Assembly (NCBI RefSeq): GCF_001700505.1
Contig: NZ_MAPV01000093.1
Span: 1-64,000 of the forward strand
Direction: 5' to 3'
Source of the DNA: Streptomyces mutomycini
GTDB taxonomy: Bacteria; Actinomycetota; Actinomycetes; Streptomycetales; Streptomycetaceae
Length of the DNA stretch: 64,000 nt
Position 1 is the first letter of the stretch. Each line of letters starts with the position of its first letter. Positions 8,390 through 17,235 of the stretch are shown here, piece by piece. Under the pieces are notes generated by a model. That model was not told the DNA's origin. It made no database searches and saw only the letters and a list, made by a program, of their open reading frames with translations. A program made the position numbers and the translations under genes.

Positions 8390-9430
8390 CTACGGGCGCC
8401 TCTTCGGCACCGGGCGCACTGCCGGCCAGCGGTCGAGGGCGGCACGGCGCAGGGCCGCCGCCAGTGCGCCGAGGTGCGGCAGGTCCGAGTGGTCCGCGGT
8501 CATGTCGGCGACCACGCCGAGCCGGTGCACGAGGCGCCGGCGGGCGGTCGCCGTGCCCCAGGTCCAGTCCTCGTCCGGGAGGCGGGCCAGGTGGTCGGTG
8601 GTGCCTCGCTGGGCCCGCTGGACCAGGGCGTCGCCCCGGATCAGCCAGCCCGCGCAGGCGTCGGCGAGGCCGGTGTCCGGCAGCGCTGTGCCGGTCTCGG
8701 TGTGCCAGGCCGTGCGGTAGGTGGCCTCCGCCCGCTCCAGCAGGGGCCCGGACGCCCTCGTGACGCACCAGCAGGTCGGGAAACCGATGCGGAGGTAGGC
8801 GAGTTCCATCAGGCCGCTGCCCAGGGACGCCTGCTCGAAGTCGATGAACCTGACCCCGTCCGGGGTGTGCAGGTCGTTGCCGGGGCACGGGTCGCCGTGG
8901 AGGAGCGCGGTCCCTTCCGTCCGGCCGAGACGCTCCACGAGGGCGTGGAGCTCGTCCCGTACGCCCGATGGCGCGACGACCCCGAGGGTCTCGGCCAGGG
9001 TGAGGAACGACGTGACGTCGGCACCGGTCGGCCCCTGCCAGCGGGGCAGGACTCCCGCGTCGCCGGGACGGGCGGTGCTGTGCAGCCGCGCGAGGGCGGC
9101 GGCGTAGTCGACGATCCAGTCGGCGGGCGGCCGCCGGTCGTCGAGGTCCTCGATGACCAGGACCCGCTCGGCCGGATCGGTGCCGAGGAGCGCGGGCACG
9201 ACCGGGGTGCCGGATGCCCGGGCGCCGATGCGCAGGGCGGCCACTTCACGGGCGTACCGCTCGTCGGCCCCGGGGCCTGCCACCAGGTGTTTCAGCACGG
9301 CCGGGCGCCCGGCCAGCTCGATGCGCCAGACCTGTGAACGGGGGCTGCTCTCCAGGACGCGGGGGTACGCGGGCGGGCCCAGACGGGCTGTCAGGATCTC
9401 GCCGAACGGAAGCCGCGACGCCGTCTCCAT
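8390..9430 (-). CDS. APH-family phosphotransferase / kinase
   Basis: A 346-residue protein of the aminoglycoside phosphotransferase/choline-kinase fold. The catalytic loop H-G-D-P-C-P-G-N-D and the metal-binding FIDFEQA are both intact. The N-lobe has the conserved strand VLKHLV and the hinge VLVIEDLDD. The small molecule it phosphorylates is unknown. It lies 41 nt beyond the end of iolA on the same strand, so it may be the last gene of the inositol operon. A sugar or inositol kinase role is possible but unproven. Confidence 0.75.
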   Translation of the reverse strand: METASRLPFGEILTARLGPPAYPRVLESSPRSQVWRIELAGRPAVLKHLVAGPGADERYAREVAALRIGARASGTPVVPALLGTDPAERVLVIEDLDDRRPPADWIVDYAAALARLHSTARPGDAGVLPRWQGPTGADVTSFLTLAETLGVVAPSGVRDELHALVERLGRTEGTALLHGDPCPGNDLHTPDGVRFIDFEQASLGSGLMELAYLRIGFPTCWCVTRASGPLLERAEATYRTAWHTETGTALPDTGLADACAGWLIRGDALVQRAQRGTTDHLARLPDEDWTWGTATARRRLVHRLGVVADMTADHSDLPHLGALAAALRRAALDRWPAVRPVPKRRP

Positions 9431-9471
9431 GCGGTCGGTCCTCCATTCGGCGAGCGTCCGTGTCCGGCGTG

Positions 9472-10971
9472 TCAGTGGTTGCGGGGGAAGCCGAGGTCCA
9501 CGCCCGCCGGGGCGTCTGCCGGGTCGGGCCAGCGGGTGGTGACGACCTTGCCGCGGGTGTAGAAGTGCACGCCGTCGTTGCCGTAGACGTGGTGGTCGCC
9601 GAAGAGGGAGTCCTTCCAGCCGCCGAAGGAGTGGTAGCCCACGGGTACCGGGATCGGGACGTTGACGCCGACCATTCCGGCCTCGATCTCCAGCTGGAAG
9701 CGGCGGGCCGCGCCGCCGTCGCGGGTGAAGATCGCGGTGCCGTTGCCGAAGGGCGAGGCGTTCATGAGGGCGACGCCGTCCTCGTACGTGTCGACGCGAA
9801 GGACGCACAGGACCGGGCCGAAGATCTCGTCGCGGTAGGCGTCGGAGTCGGTGGAGACGTTGTCCAGGAGGGACAGGCCGATCCAGTGGCCGTCCTCGAA
9901 GCCCTCGACCGTGTGGCCGGTTCCGTCGAGTACGACGTCGGCGCCCTGCGCGGCGGCGCCGGTGACGTAGGAGGCGACCTTGTCGCGGTGGGCGGCGGTG
10001 ATCAGCGGGCCCATCTCGGAGGCGGGGTCCGTGCCGGGACCGATCGTGATCTTCTCGGCGCGCTCGCGGATCTTCGCGACCAGCTCGTCCGCGACGGAAC
10101 TCACCGCGACGACCGCTGAGATGGCCATGCAGCGCTCGCCGGCGGAGCCGTAGGCGGCCGAGACCGCGGCGTCGGCGGCGGCGTCCAGGTCGGCGTCCGG
10201 GAGGACCAGCATGTGGTTCTTCGCGCCGCCGAGTGCCTGCACGCGCTTGCCGTTGGCGGAGGCTGTGGCGTGGATGTAGCGGGCGATGGGGGTGGAGCCC
10301 ACGAAGGAGACGGCGGCGACGTCGGGGTGGGCGAGGAGCCCGTCCACGGCGACCTTGTCACCGTGCAGGACGTTCAGCACGCCGTCGGGCAGCCCCGCCT
10401 CGGCTGCCAGCTCGGCCAGCAGGTTGGCGGCCGACGGGTCCTTCTCGCTGGGCTTCAAAACGAAGGTGTTACCGCAGGCGATGGCCAGCGGGAACATCCA
10501 CATCGGCACCATGGCGGGGAAGTTGAACGGCGTGATGCCGGCGACGACGCCGAGCGGCTGCCGGATCGAGGACACGTCGACCCGGCTGGATACCTCGGTC
10601 GACAGCTCGCCCTTGAGCTGTGTGGTGATGCCGCAGGCCAGCTCGACGATCTCCAGGCCGCGGGCGACCTCGCCCAGAGCGTCGGAGTGCACCTTGCCGT
10701 GCTCCGCGGTGATCAGCGCGGCGATCTCGTCGCGGTGGGCGTCGAGCAGGGCGCGGTAGCGGAAGAGGACGGCGGTGCGGGCGGAGAGCGAGGAGGTGCC
10801 CCAGGTCTCGTACGCCGTCCTCGCGGCGGAGACCGCGGCGTCGACCTCCTCGGTGGAGGCGAGCGCCACCCGGGTCGTGACGGCACCGGTCGCCGGGTCG
10901 GTGACCGGACCGTGGTTGCCCGACGTGCCCTCGACGGTCTTGCCACCGATCCAGTGGTTGACGGTCTTCAT
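9472..10971 (-). CDS. iolA: CoA-acylating methylmalonate-semialdehyde dehydrogenase
   Basis: A 499-residue NAD-dependent enzyme that converts malonate or methylmalonate semialdehyde to acetyl- or propionyl-CoA plus CO2, the last step of myo-inositol breakdown. It shows the aldehyde dehydrogenase fold with the signature FNFPAMVPMWMFPLA, the NAD-site SFVGSTPIARYI, and the catalytic Cys in GSAGERCMAIS typical of MMSDH. It follows iolD after 12 nt with a GGAGA ribosome site, in the same operon as iolB and iolC, which is why iolA is preferred over a valine-pathway mmsA. Confidence 0.9.
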   Translation of the reverse strand: MKTVNHWIGGKTVEGTSGNHGPVTDPATGAVTTRVALASTEEVDAAVSAARTAYETWGTSSLSARTAVLFRYRALLDAHRDEIAALITAEHGKVHSDALGEVARGLEIVELACGITTQLKGELSTEVSSRVDVSSIRQPLGVVAGITPFNFPAMVPMWMFPLAIACGNTFVLKPSEKDPSAANLLAELAAEAGLPDGVLNVLHGDKVAVDGLLAHPDVAAVSFVGSTPIARYIHATASANGKRVQALGGAKNHMLVLPDADLDAAADAAVSAAYGSAGERCMAISAVVAVSSVADELVAKIRERAEKITIGPGTDPASEMGPLITAAHRDKVASYVTGAAAQGADVVLDGTGHTVEGFEDGHWIGLSLLDNVSTDSDAYRDEIFGPVLCVLRVDTYEDGVALMNASPFGNGTAIFTRDGGAARRFQLEIEAGMVGVNVPIPVPVGYHSFGGWKDSLFGDHHVYGNDGVHFYTRGKVVTTRWPDPADAPAGVDLGFPRNH

Positions 10972-10983
10972 GACGGGTCTCCT

Positions 10984-12897
10984 TCACAGGTGGCGGCGTC
11001 GGGCTGCGATCTGCCGGTCGTACTCTTTCCTGGCCTCGACCGCCGGCGGGCGGGTCGCGGCTTCGGCTACGGGAACATCCCACCACGCCTGCGCCGGAGG
11101 GGGCCCCGACACTGTGTCTGGCGTTTCGGTCTCGACGTAGACACAAGTAGGACGGTCCGCGCCGCGCGCCTCGGCGAGGGCCAGGCGCAGCTCACCCACC
11201 GTCCCGGCGCGCAGCACCCGCATGCCGAGGGAGGCCGCGTTGGCGGCGAGGTCGACGGGCAGCGGGGGGCCGGTGAACGAGCCGTCGGCGGTGCGGTGCC
11301 GGTAGGCGGTGCCGAAGCGTTCGGCGCCGACCGATTCGGAGAGGCCGCCGATGGACGCGTACCCGTGGTTCTGCAGGATGACGAGCTTGACGGGCAGGCC
11401 CTCCTGTACGGCGGTGACGATCTCGGTGGGATTCATCAGGTACGTGCCGTCTCCGACCAGGGCCCACACGGGGCGGTCCGGTGCCGCGAGCTGGACCCCG
11501 AGGGCGGCGGGGATCTCGTATCCCATGCAGGAGTAGCCGTATTCGACGTGGTACTGGCGCGGGGAGCGGGTCCGCCACAGCTTGTGGAGGTCGCCGGGGA
11601 GGGAGCCCGCCGCGTTGATCAGGATGTCGTCCTCGGTGACCAGCTCGTCCAGCAGCCCGAGGACCTGGGCCTGGGTGGGGCGGGCGTCCGGATCGGCGGT
11701 GGCGCAGGCGGCGTCGACGCGCTGCTCCCAGCGGTCCTTGGCGTCGGTGTACGCGCTCTCGTATCCGGGGTCGACGCGGTGTCCGAGTGCGCCGAGGGCC
11801 TCGCCGAGTGCTCCGATCGCGGTGCGCGCGTCCGCGACCAGGGGGAGGGCGGAGAGCTTGTGGGCGTCGAATCCGGTGATGTTGAGGTTGAGGAAACGGA
11901 CGGCTGGGTCGGCGAAGAGGGTGCCGGAGGCGGTCGTGAAGTCGGTGTAGCGGGTGCCGATTCCGATGACCAGGTCGGCCTCGCGGGCCAGCGCGTCGGC
12001 CGTGGCGGTGCCGGTGTGGCCGATGCCGCCCACGTCGGCGGGGTGGTCGTGGCGCAGGGACCCCTTGCCGGCCTGGGTGGAGGCGACGGGGATGCGGGTG
12101 GCGGCGGCGAACGCGGCGAGAGCCTCCTCTGCGGCGCTGTGGTGGACGCCTCCGCCCGCGACGATCAGCGGACGGCGTGCGCTGCGCACCGCGCGGACGG
12201 CCTGTTCGAGTTCGTGCCGGTCGGGGGCGGGCCTGCGTACGTTCCAGACGCGCGTCGCGAAGAACTCCGCCGGCCAGTCGTACGCCTCGGCCTGCACGTC
12301 CTGCGGCAGCGCGAGCGTGACGGCTCCGGTGTCCGCCGGGTCGGCGAGGGTGCGCATGGCCTGCAGGGCGGCCGGGATCAGTGCCTCGGGGCGGGTGATC
12401 CGGTCGAAGTAGCGGGAGACGGGGCGCAGGCAGTCGTTGACCGACACGTCGCCCGCGTGGGGCACTTCGAGCTGCTGGAGCACGGGATCGGCGGGGCGGG
12501 TCGCGAAGGTGTCGCCGGGCAGGAGCAGCACGGGGAGGTGGTTGACGGTCGCGAGCGCCGCACCGGTGACGAGGTTGGTGGCGCCGGGGCCGATGGACGT
12601 GGTGACGGCGTGGGCGGAGAGCCGGCCCGACTGGCGGGCGTATCCCACGGCGGCGTGCACCATGGCCTGTTCGCTGCGTCCCTGGAGGTACGGCATCGCG
12701 GGGCCGGCCTCGACGAGTGCCTGTCCGATGCCCGCGACGTTGCCGTGGCCGAAGATGCCCCAGGTGGCGTTGATCAGACGGTGACGCCGGCCGTCGCGCT
12801 CGGTGTACTGGCGGGCGAGGAAGGCGATGAGGGCCTGGGCGGTGGTGAGCCTGCGGGTGGGCGCGGCCTGGCCGGTGGTGCGGCGTGGTGTGGTCAC
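10984..12897 (-). CDS. iolD: 3D-(3,5/4)-trihydroxycyclohexane-1,2-dione acylhydrolase
   Basis: A 637-residue thiamine-diphosphate enzyme that opens the inosose-derived ring to 5-deoxy-glucuronate. Like other ThDP enzymes it has an N-terminal Pyr domain, a central domain with GIGTRYTDF, and a C-terminal PP domain whose GDGTYLMNPTE motif binds the cofactor metal. The N-terminal RLINATWGIFGHGNV stretch is characteristic of IolD. Its start overlaps the iolB stop (ATGA), so the two are translationally coupled. Confidence 0.93.
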   Translation of the reverse strand: MTTPRRTTGQAAPTRRLTTAQALIAFLARQYTERDGRRHRLINATWGIFGHGNVAGIGQALVEAGPAMPYLQGRSEQAMVHAAVGYARQSGRLSAHAVTTSIGPGATNLVTGAALATVNHLPVLLLPGDTFATRPADPVLQQLEVPHAGDVSVNDCLRPVSRYFDRITRPEALIPAALQAMRTLADPADTGAVTLALPQDVQAEAYDWPAEFFATRVWNVRRPAPDRHELEQAVRAVRSARRPLIVAGGGVHHSAAEEALAAFAAATRIPVASTQAGKGSLRHDHPADVGGIGHTGTATADALAREADLVIGIGTRYTDFTTASGTLFADPAVRFLNLNITGFDAHKLSALPLVADARTAIGALGEALGALGHRVDPGYESAYTDAKDRWEQRVDAACATADPDARPTQAQVLGLLDELVTEDDILINAAGSLPGDLHKLWRTRSPRQYHVEYGYSCMGYEIPAALGVQLAAPDRPVWALVGDGTYLMNPTEIVTAVQEGLPVKLVILQNHGYASIGGLSESVGAERFGTAYRHRTADGSFTGPPLPVDLAANAASLGMRVLRAGTVGELRLALAEARGADRPTCVYVETETPDTVSGPPPAQAWWDVPVAEAATRPPAVEARKEYDRQIAARRRHL

Positions 12898-13778
12898 CGG
12901 GCGGCCTCCGGGCCGTGGAGGGGGAGTCGGGGGTCGGCGGGCTGCCCGGGCCAGGTGTCACGGATCCAGCGGTGGTCCGGGTGGTCGCGGATGAGCCACT
13001 CGCGCTGCTCGCCCGGGCCGGCCATGACGTTCAGGTAGTACAGGGTGCGGCCGGGCGGGGCGATGGACGGGCCGTGCCAGCCGTCGGGGATGAGGACGGC
13101 GTCCCCCGTGGCGACCTCGGCGAGTACGTCCGTGCCGCCGGGGCGGGACGGGGACACCCGGTGGTAGCCGAGGCCGCCGTCCTCGACCTCGAAGTAGTAG
13201 ATCTCCTCGAGCACGGACTCGGTGCCGGGGTGGTGCTCGTCGTGCTTGTGCGGCGGGTACGAGGACCAGTTGCCGCCGGGGGTGAGGACCTCGACGGCGA
13301 TGAGCCGGTCGCAGTCGAAGGTGTCGGCCGCGGCGAAGTTGTTCACCTGGCGCGAGCAGGCGCCGGCGCCGCGGAGTTCGACCGGTACCTCCGGCGCGGG
13401 GCCGTAGCGAGCGGGGAGTGGGCGCTCGCACTTCGCTCCTGCCAGGGCGAAGCGGCCTCCTGCGCCGGAGGCGATCTGGGCGGTGATGTCGCGTGGGACA
13501 TAGGCGAAATCGGTCACCGCGCTGAACACGTCTTCCCTGCCCAGCAGTTCGAAGATCTCACCTGCTGCACGCACCGTACAGCCACCGGACAACGGCAGGA
13601 TGATCCATTCACTTTCCCCGGTTACGAGGGTATGAACACCTCCTGGCCGAAGCTCCAGGACGCGCAGGCCCGACCGCTCCCATCCGGCCCGCTCCGGGCC
13701 GATGTCGAGGGCGTAGGGGCCGCGCGCGGCCTCGCCTGCCCTGAGGTGGTACTTCTGCTGCTCGTCGCTCGTCGTCAT
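12894..13778 (-). CDS. iolB: 5-deoxy-glucuronate isomerase
   Basis: A 294-residue bicupin enzyme converting 5-deoxy-D-glucuronate to 2-deoxy-5-keto-gluconate. The metal site is visible in SSYPPHKHDEHHPGTES (His/His and Glu ligands), with the family pattern EEIYYFEVE and GDAVLIPDGWHGP downstream. Length matches the family. It lies 29 nt after the aldolase gene and overlaps iolD by 4 nt. Confidence 0.93.
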   Translation of the reverse strand: MTTSDEQQKYHLRAGEAARGPYALDIGPERAGWERSGLRVLELRPGGVHTLVTGESEWIILPLSGGCTVRAAGEIFELLGREDVFSAVTDFAYVPRDITAQIASGAGGRFALAGAKCERPLPARYGPAPEVPVELRGAGACSRQVNNFAAADTFDCDRLIAVEVLTPGGNWSSYPPHKHDEHHPGTESVLEEIYYFEVEDGGLGYHRVSPSRPGGTDVLAEVATGDAVLIPDGWHGPSIAPPGRTLYYLNVMAGPGEQREWLIRDHPDHRWIRDTWPGQPADPRLPLHGPEAAR

Positions 13779-13807
13779 GGTCGATCCCTACCCGTCGTGC
13801 CGCTCGT

Positions 13808-14698
13808 TCACAGGAGCCCCACGGCCGTGTCGACCGCGGCGGCCACGTCGCCGTCGGCGGGGTAGAGCAGCGACCGCCCCACCACCAGCCCCTTGACGGT
13901 CGGCAGCCGCAGCGCGCCGCGCCATCTCTCGTACGTCGCGTCGGGGTCGCCCGCCACCTCGCCGCCGAGCAGGACGGAGGGGAGGGTCGAGGCCCGCATC
14001 ACCCGCTCCATGTCGTCGGGGTTCTCGGTGACGGGAACCTTGAGCCAGGTGTACGCGGACGTCCCGCCCAGGCCCGAGGCGATGGCGATGGACGTCGTGA
14101 CGGCGGCGGCGCCCAGGTCGGTGCGGATGCCCTCGGGAGTGCGCCGGCAGAGGAACGGCTCGATGAACACGGGCAGCCGGTGGGCGGCCATGGCGTTCAC
14201 GGTGCGGGCGGCGGTGTGCAGGGTGTCCAGGGAGCCGGGGTCGTCGTGGTCGATCCGCAGCAGCAGCTTGCCCGCGTCGAAGCCCTGCTGGGAGAGGTCG
14301 ACCGGACGGTGTCCGGTGAAGCGGTCGTCGAGCTCGAAGGAGGCTCCCGCGAGCCCGCCGCGGTTCATGGAGCCGATGACGACCTTGTCCTCCAGCGCGC
14401 CGAGGAGCAGCAGGTCCTCCAGGACGTCGGCGCCCGCGAGCACCCCGTCGACGCCCGGACGGGACAGCGCCGTGCGGAGGCGTTCGAGCAGGACGAACCG
14501 GTCGGCCATGGCCAGGTCGTCGTCACCTACGGCCAGCGCGCCGCGGGCCGGATGGTCCGCCGCGATGATCATCAGACGTCCGGTGGGGCCGACGAGGGGC
14601 CGCCTGCGGCGGGCGGCGGCCGCCTCGGCGACGGCCTCGGGCCGGTGGGCGCGGAGCCGGACGAGGTCGGCGACGCCGGCCGCGGCGGGCGGGGTCAC
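13808..14698 (-). CDS. Class I aldolase-like protein, Cgl0159 / IolJ-like
   Basis: A 296-residue (beta/alpha)8 protein of the Cgl0159 family, related to deoxyribose-phosphate and fructose-bisphosphate aldolases. The barrel strands include MIIAADHPARG, VDGVLAG and VFIEPF, with a candidate Schiff-base Lys in TWLKVPV. In this operon it most likely cleaves 2-deoxy-5-keto-gluconate 6-phosphate to DHAP and malonate semialdehyde, the step done by IolJ elsewhere. The GTG start at 14698 overlaps the iolC stop (GTGA), showing tight coupling to the kinase that makes its presumed substrate. Confidence 0.8.
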   Translation of the reverse strand: MTPPAAAGVADLVRLRAHRPEAVAEAAAARRRRPLVGPTGRLMIIAADHPARGALAVGDDDLAMADRFVLLERLRTALSRPGVDGVLAGADVLEDLLLLGALEDKVVIGSMNRGGLAGASFELDDRFTGHRPVDLSQQGFDAGKLLLRIDHDDPGSLDTLHTAARTVNAMAAHRLPVFIEPFLCRRTPEGIRTDLGAAAVTTSIAIASGLGGTSAYTWLKVPVTENPDDMERVMRASTLPSVLLGGEVAGDPDATYERWRGALRLPTVKGLVVGRSLLYPADGDVAAAVDTAVGLL

Positions 14699-15738
14699 GG
14701 GGTGGGGCCCGTGGCTGCGCCGGCCACGCCGTCGCCCGTGGCTGCGCCGGCCACGCCGTCGGCGAGGGCCTGCTCGACCTCGTGCGGGTACGGCATCGCG
14801 GACGAACAGGCGAGGCGGGAGGCGACGATGGCCCCGGCCGCGTTGGCGTAGCGCATGACGCGTTCGGTGTCCCAGCCGGCGAGGAGCCCGTGGCAGAGGG
14901 CGCCGCCGAAGGCGTCCCCGGCGCCCAGTCCGTTGACGACGTCGACGGGCAGGGGCGGGATCTCGGCGGTGGTGCCGTCGCGGTGGACGGCCAGGACGCC
15001 CGCCGGTCCCTGTTTGACGACGGCGAGTTCGGGACCGGCTGCGAGCAGGGCGCGGGCGGCGGCGTGGGGTTCGCGCTCCCCCGTGGCGACCTCGCACTCG
15101 TCGAGGTTGCCGACGGCCACCGTGGCATGGGCGAGCGCCTCGCGGTAGTGGGCGCGGGCGGATCCGCCGTCGCCCGCCTCCCCGCCCCAGAACATGGGGC
15201 GCCAGTCGAGGTCGAAGACGGTCACGCGCGGGGTGCCGGGCGAGTCGGGTGCCTGCGCGGCGCTGCGGGCCCGGAGCGCGGTGAGGGTCGCGGCGCGGCT
15301 GGGTTCGGCGCACAGGCCGGTGCCGGTCATCCAGAAGACCCGGGCGGCCCGCACCGCGTCCAGGTCGAGCTCCCCGCCGCGGATCTCCAGGTCGGGTGCC
15401 TTGGGCTGTCGGTAGAAGTAGAGCGGGAAGTGGTCCGGCGGGAAGATCTCGCAGAAGGTGACCGGGGTCGGGAACTCCGCCACGGCGCTCACCCACCGGT
15501 CGTCCACCCCGAACTCCCCCAGCGCCTGGTGGAGGTAGTCGCCGAAGGCGTCCTGGCCGGTCCGGGTGATCACAGCCGTGCGGCGTCCCAGCCGGGCGGC
15601 GGCCACCGCCACGTTGGACGGTGAACCGCCGAGGAACTTGCCGAAGGTCTCCACCCGGGCCAGCGGTACGCCGGTCTGCAGCGGGTAGATGTCCACCCCG
15701 ATCCGCCCCATGGTGATCACGTCGTACGGCTCAGACAT
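14695..15738 (-). CDS. iolC: 5-dehydro-2-deoxygluconokinase
   Basis: A 347-residue PfkB-family sugar kinase that phosphorylates 2-deoxy-5-keto-gluconate. It begins with the IolC-typical MGRIGVDIYPLQTG, has the first PfkB signature around KFLGGSPSNVAVAAARLG, and the catalytic NGLGAGDAFGGALCHG motif with its base Asp. Of two in-frame ATGs (15744, 15738) the second is used because the GAAGGG ribosome site lies 6 nt before it. The C-terminus has a short tandem repeat, D-G-V-A-G-A-A-T-G twice. It is the first gene of the iol operon, with a good promoter upstream. Confidence 0.9.
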   Translation of the reverse strand: MSEPYDVITMGRIGVDIYPLQTGVPLARVETFGKFLGGSPSNVAVAAARLGRRTAVITRTGQDAFGDYLHQALGEFGVDDRWVSAVAEFPTPVTFCEIFPPDHFPLYFYRQPKAPDLEIRGGELDLDAVRAARVFWMTGTGLCAEPSRAATLTALRARSAAQAPDSPGTPRVTVFDLDWRPMFWGGEAGDGGSARAHYREALAHATVAVGNLDECEVATGEREPHAAARALLAAGPELAVVKQGPAGVLAVHRDGTTAEIPPLPVDVVNGLGAGDAFGGALCHGLLAGWDTERVMRYANAAGAIVASRLACSSAMPYPHEVEQALADGVAGAATGDGVAGAATGPTP

Positions 15739-15836
15739 ACGCATCCCTTCGACCCGGCGCTCCGGCCCGGCCCGTGGTCCCGCAGGTCGTCCCGGCCCGT
15801 CGTCCCGGTGGCAGGCCACGGCCCGGACCGCTCCCA

Positions 15837-15899
15837 GGTCTAGCCCCCGCCCGGACCCCTGTCAACACTTTGTCCGGACATTCGGACGAACTCTTGACA
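15837..15899. promoter_or_regulatory. iolC promoter and shared operator candidate
   Basis: On the minus strand a near-perfect housekeeping promoter faces iolC: -35 TTGACA at 15865-15860, a 17-nt spacer and -10 TAGACC at 15842-15837. Just upstream is the perfect 10-bp palindrome TGTCCGGACA at 15871-15880, followed by a half-site TTCGGAC and, in the opposite orientation, a second TTGACA at 15894-15899. The arrangement between divergent genes suggests a repressor site acting on both. Confidence 0.6.
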
Positions 15900-15929
15900 C
15901 TCCCTTCCGAGCGCTGGAGGGTGGGCGAT

Positions 15930-16856
15930 ATGACCTCCTCCGTGCCCTCCCCGGCCCGCATCCGCATCGGTTCGGCACCCGATTCGTGGGGGGTGTGGTT
16001 CCCCGACGACCCGCAGCAGGTGCCCTGGGAGCGATTCCTCGACGAGGTCTCAGAGGCGGGCTACGAGTGGATCGAGCTCGGCCCGTACGGCTATCTGCCG
16101 ACCGATCCCGCCCGGCTCGCGGACGAGACCTCCCGCCGGAACCTCGCGGTCTCCGCGGGCACCGTCTTCACCGGATTGCACCACGGGCCGGCGGTCTGGG
16201 ACCGGACCTGGGAGCATGTCGCCGGCATCGCGGCACTCACCCGGGCGATGGGCGCCGGACACCTGGTGGTCATCCCGTCGTTCTGGCGGGACGACAGGAC
16301 GGGCGAGGTGCTGGAGGACCGCACGCTCACCGCCGCGCAGTGGCGTGAGCTGACCACACAGACGGAACGACTGGCCCACGAGGTCCAGGACCGCTACGGG
16401 CTGCGCATCGTGGTGCACCCGCACGCCGACACGCACATCGACAGCGAGGAGAACGTCAACCGTTTCCTCGACGCCACCGACCCCGGCCTGGTCTCCCTGT
16501 GCCTCGACACCGGCCACTACGCGTACTGCGGCGGGGACAGCGTGAAGCTCATCAGGACCTACGGCGAGCGGCTCGGCTATCTGCACCTCAAGCAGGTCGA
16601 CCCCGAGGTGCTCGCCGACGTCGTGGCGAACGAGGTGCCGTTCGGTCCGGCCGTGGCACGCGGCGTGATGTGCGAGCCGCCGGGCGGGGTGCCCGCACTG
16701 GAACCCGTACTGGACGCGGCGCGCGCCCTGGGCACCGACCTGTTCGCGATCGTCGAGCAGGACATGTATCCCTGCCCGCCCGAGAAGCCGCTGCCCATCG
16801 CGCGGCGCACCCGCGAGTTCCTCCGCATCTGCGGGCCCGCGCGGCCTTCCTCCTGA
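15930..16856 (+). CDS. TIM-barrel sugar phosphate isomerase/epimerase (IolE/IolH-like)
   Basis: A 308-residue xylose-isomerase-like TIM-barrel protein. It starts IRIGSAPDSWGVWF, a pattern shared with inosose dehydratase IolE and its relatives. Metal-binding residues are visible: Glu in YEWIELGPYG, His/Asp in VVHPHADTHID, Asp/His in LCLDTGHYAY, and Glu in IVEQDMYP. Divergent from iolC and sharing its control region, it probably acts in the same pathway, for example as inosose dehydratase or isomerase. The ATG at 15930 has a GGAGG site 9 nt upstream. Confidence 0.8.
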   Translation: MTSSVPSPARIRIGSAPDSWGVWFPDDPQQVPWERFLDEVSEAGYEWIELGPYGYLPTDPARLADETSRRNLAVSAGTVFTGLHHGPAVWDRTWEHVAGIAALTRAMGAGHLVVIPSFWRDDRTGEVLEDRTLTAAQWRELTTQTERLAHEVQDRYGLRIVVHPHADTHIDSEENVNRFLDATDPGLVSLCLDTGHYAYCGGDSVKLIRTYGERLGYLHLKQVDPEVLADVVANEVPFGPAVARGVMCEPPGGVPALEPVLDAARALGTDLFAIVEQDMYPCPPEKPLPIARRTREFLRICGPARPSS

Positions 16857-16917
16857 GCCGCACGGCCCCCTCGCACCACAGCTGTCACCTCCCTGTCACG
16901 TTTGTCCGCGTTCCGCT

Positions 16918-16936
16918 GAGCCCGTGTCACGGGCTC
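16918..16936 (+). terminator. Short palindromic stem-loop after the isomerase gene
   Basis: Two 9-nt arms, 16918-16926 and 16928-16936, are perfectly complementary around a single base (in practice a short loop after inner pairs open). It lies 62 nt past the isomerase stop and before a small regulator gene. Confidence 0.5.
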
Positions 16937-17025
16937 GCGACGCACGCTGCCCGGCCCGGCCCCCTGTCGTTCACCGGGGCAGAGGCGCACGGACGTGCGG
17001 AGAGACGTACAGAGAGGTGCCGTAC

Positions 17026-17217
17026 ATGACGGACAGGACGCTCTGGTCGTACAAGGACATCGCGGCACACATCCAGGTCCAGCCGGAGACGATCCGTTCC
17101 TACCGCAAGCACGGGCTTCTGCCGCCTCCCGACGACGTACGGCACGGAAGGCCCTACTGGTATGTCGACACCGTCCTCGCGTGGATCGCGTCCCGGCCCA
17201 GCAACAGGGGCCGTTGA
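17026..17217 (+). CDS. Small helix-turn-helix DNA-binding protein (MerR/AlpA-like)
   Basis: A 63-residue protein that is nearly all winged helix-turn-helix: W-S-Y-K-D-I-A-A-H-I-Q-V followed by ETIRSYRKHGLLPPP and the wing RPYWYVDTVLAWI. This is the pattern of MerR/AlpA excisionase-type single-domain DNA-binding proteins, common in Streptomyces with unknown targets. An AGAGAGG ribosome site (17011-17017) supports the ATG at 17026. Nothing nearby resembles an integrase or attachment site, so a prophage role is not indicated. Confidence 0.75.
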   Translation: MTDRTLWSYKDIAAHIQVQPETIRSYRKHGLLPPPDDVRHGRPYWYVDTVLAWIASRPSNRGR

Positions 17218-17235
17218 GCCGGACAGCACGACCGT

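Noticed and set aside
17026..17217. AlpA/MerR-like small protein as sign of a prophage or integrative element
   Set aside because: No integrase, tRNA or attachment repeats nearby; such small regulators are common as solitary chromosomal genes in Streptomyces.
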